From NCBI GenBank assembly GCA_040881995.1, contig JBBECD010000217.1, positions 1 through 64,000 on the forward strand: a DNA stretch of 64,000 bases. The letters run 5' to 3'. Shown piece by piece: positions 62,577 through 64,000 of the stretch. The notes below the pieces were generated by a model. The model was not told the origin of the DNA. It saw nothing but the letters and a program-made list of their open reading frames with translations, and searched no databases. The translations under genes were made by a program, and so were the position numbers. The DNA is from JAQCEJ01 sp040881995 (GTDB taxonomy: Bacteria > Planctomycetota > Planctomycetia > Planctomycetales > Planctomycetaceae). Numbering within the stretch: position 1 is the first letter of the stretch; each line of letters opens with the position of its first letter.

Positions 62577-64000
62577 ATGTCACGTTTCGCGATCACCGCG
62601 TTTGTGCTTGCCGTTTCGCTTCTTTGCGATTCGCGACCCTGCACCGGGCAAGCTCTCGAAAAGAAGCCGGTGCCGAAGTTCACGGGGACGGAACTGCCGA
62701 CGCCTCCGCAGCAGACGGCGGAGTGGGAGATTCCCGAGACGACGCTGCCGCAAAACTTGTTGGAAGCGACGGAGCAGTTGTTTGCTCAAGGCATGGCCGA
62801 CCCCCGCGGGTGTGAATACCGCGAGATTGAGGTTGTCGCCGCGCGTTCGTGGGATCATGGTAGCGTCGTTGAAACGCACGGCTGGGTGATACCCGCTAAA
62901 GATGATGAGCAGCAACGTTTCGCCGTCTGTTGGAATGGCATGATTTATCCCGTGATATCCATCGGCGAGACAGCCGACGTGCGTGGCGATGCGCAGGACT
63001 GGATTGATGGAGAGCGAAAACGGCGCGAGGACTATGAGAAAATGGATCCCCAGCCTCCTTACAGGGTTGATTTCCATGTGCCCGACGAACAATCGTCGGC
63101 CCTGCACACGTTCCGGCGGGGGGCGATCCGAGTCTGTTTTTTGTTGCGACTGGGCGAATTGAAACTCGCCGAACAATACTGGCAGATCTGGGACGACCAC
63201 GCTCATCGTGATTCGAGCGAAAACAGGCATCATTTGTTCGATCCCTATTTTGTTTTCGCGTTCAGTTGGGTCGGCGGGATGTTCGACCGCGCCGTGTATG
63301 CCCACCAGCGCGGCGATCATCGGCTGTCATTGCTCACATTCGAAAAACTGCTAAGCGTCGTCGATGACGTCAAAGCCTCTGCCACATTGCGCGGCTTCGA
63401 CCACAAGCTGCACGGCGGAGTCGAAAGACCATTCGAATTTCTCGCGCCGGCAGCGTTACTCGCCGCAGATCAACGGCGCCGATTAAAAGAAGAACCGTAT
63501 CAGACGGCACTCCAACGGGGATTGGACACGTTCGAAACGAAGGACGAATTGATTGTGGCACTGATTCGCGATTTGGAGAAGGTGGGGCATGGCCCTGTCG
63601 GCGATTCCTTCTTCGGCGAGCCGACGATTGAAGCCCTGACTGCCCAAGGCGCGGATGCCGTCGAACCGCTCATCCAATGTATCGCCGAGGATACGCGAAT
63701 GTCGCAATATGTTTATGAAAAGGGATTTTCTGGAATCCCTTACCGTACGTACCATCCCGTGGACGACCTGGCGTACCATGTTCTCAGCCAAATTCTGGAA
63801 ATGAAGGAACTGCCGCGGCCATATTTTAATCCGTCCATTGCCCTTGTTGAGCGATTGAATCGTAAGCAGCGAGCAGCGGATGCCTTTCGGACATACTGGA
63901 ATACGATCAAAGACAAGCCGCTGGCCCAGCCCTGGTACGATGTGCTGGCGGACGATAGCGCGACTGCCGAGCAGTGGGTCGAAGCCGCGCACCATATTGC
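62577..64000 (+). CDS. secreted protein, cut by window end
   Basis: An open frame from ATG 62577 to the last base of the window, so at least 474 residues. CAGGAGG precedes the start at ideal spacing. The signal peptide is ITAFVLAVSLLCDSRPCTG. The mature part begins with a Pro-rich segment (PTPPQQTAEWEIP) and continues as a helical, mixed domain (YCWNGMIYPV-like strand, AVYAHQRGDHRLSLLTFEKLL). Late segments suggest TPR or HEAT-like helices. No family recognised and the end is missing. Confidence 0.85.
   Translation, partial: MSRFAITAFVLAVSLLCDSRPCTGQALEKKPVPKFTGTELPTPPQQTAEWEIPETTLPQNLLEATEQLFAQGMADPRGCEYREIEVVAARSWDHGSVVETHGWVIPAKDDEQQRFAVCWNGMIYPVISIGETADVRGDAQDWIDGERKRREDYEKMDPQPPYRVDFHVPDEQSSALHTFRRGAIRVCFLLRLGELKLAEQYWQIWDDHAHRDSSENRHHLFDPYFVFAFSWVGGMFDRAVYAHQRGDHRLSLLTFEKLLSVVDDVKASATLRGFDHKLHGGVERPFEFLAPAALLAADQRRRLKEEPYQTALQRGLDTFETKDELIVALIRDLEKVGHGPVGDSFFGEPTIEALTAQGADAVEPLIQCIAEDTRMSQYVYEKGFSGIPYRTYHPVDDLAYHVLSQILEMKELPRPYFNPSIALVERLNRKQRAADAFRTYWNTIKDKPLAQPWYDVLADDSATAEQWVEAAHHI

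Noticed and set aside
1..64000. CRISPR arrays, tRNA and rRNA genes
   Set aside because: No regularly spaced identical repeats with unique spacers, cloverleaf sequences or rRNA signatures were seen by eye on either strand; tRNAscan or Infernal could settle it.

Overview
The window reads as draft chromosome from a planctomycete (phylum Planctomycetota). The lineage call rests on several gene types seen here: a DUF1559 pseudopilin-like protein ending in the H-x9-DG motif, a PVC-type sorbosone-dehydrogenase/HEAT/cytochrome c protein of about 1,600 residues, a YTV-repeat cell-wall protein, VCBS/FG-GAP secreted proteins, a PEP-CTERM protein and a LolA-like secreted protein. Base composition is moderately GC-rich, with AT-rich pockets upstream of the DUF1559 and YTV genes. 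A run of ten N at 30011-30020 marks an assembly gap. No tRNA, rRNA or CRISPR array was seen.

Layout. 0-7 kb: a Tat-exported protein, a MoxR ATPase, a PAP2 lipid-phosphatase-like lipoprotein, a BCP peroxiredoxin, a dksA-like/lspA overlapping pair and a DUF486 membrane protein. 6.9-8.4 kb: gene-free DNA holding a near-consensus parS (ParB-binding) palindrome and short repeats. 8.4-17.2 kb: lineage-specific secreted proteins, a small ankyrin protein, NhaA and a VWA protein. These are interspersed with a decayed REP-associated transposase bounded by nested inverted repeats and three copies of a related non-autonomous element, one of which supplies the C-terminus of a neighbouring protein. 17-28 kb: the giant PVC protein, small secreted proteins, a HIT hydrolase, lipoproteins and an FG-GAP protein. 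28-35 kb: DUF1559, carboxypeptidase-regulatory-like lipoprotein, leucine-rich-repeat protein and metallophosphoesterase. This block is bracketed by reciprocal truncated copies of the FG-GAP gene and of a GH43/GH32-like gene. 35-45 kb: SEC-C/DUF1186 protein, CelD/BcsL-like acetyltransferase, a split transketolase and a double GNAT protein. 45.5-47.4 kb: an accessory island with a truncated ankyrin duplicate, a duplicated 68-bp repeat and a lipoprotein gene broken by a 142-bp MITE. 47.4-64 kb: VCBS protein, GlcD-type oxidase, YTV protein, two tandem pilin-like proteins with cysteine-rich tails, phosphofructokinase, PEP-CTERM protein, a stress-type cluster (Rho_N-like, PRC-barrel, CsbD), SurE, a diacylglycerol-kinase-like enzyme and a secreted protein cut by the window edge.

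Genes that probably work together: the dksA-like gene and lspA overlap; the two transketolase subunits form one enzyme; DUF1559, lipoprotein and LRR genes lie in the same direction; YTV, DUF1559, pilin-like and PEP-CTERM proteins all belong to the cell surface. Most genes otherwise stand alone with mixed orientation.

The strongest signal not explained by genes is the density of small palindromic and terminal-inverted-repeat elements (at least eight families). Best supported is the 142-bp MITE at 46876-47017: perfect 13-bp inverted ends, 10-bp target duplication, and removal restores an open reading frame. No complete novel multi-gene defence or metabolic system was found.
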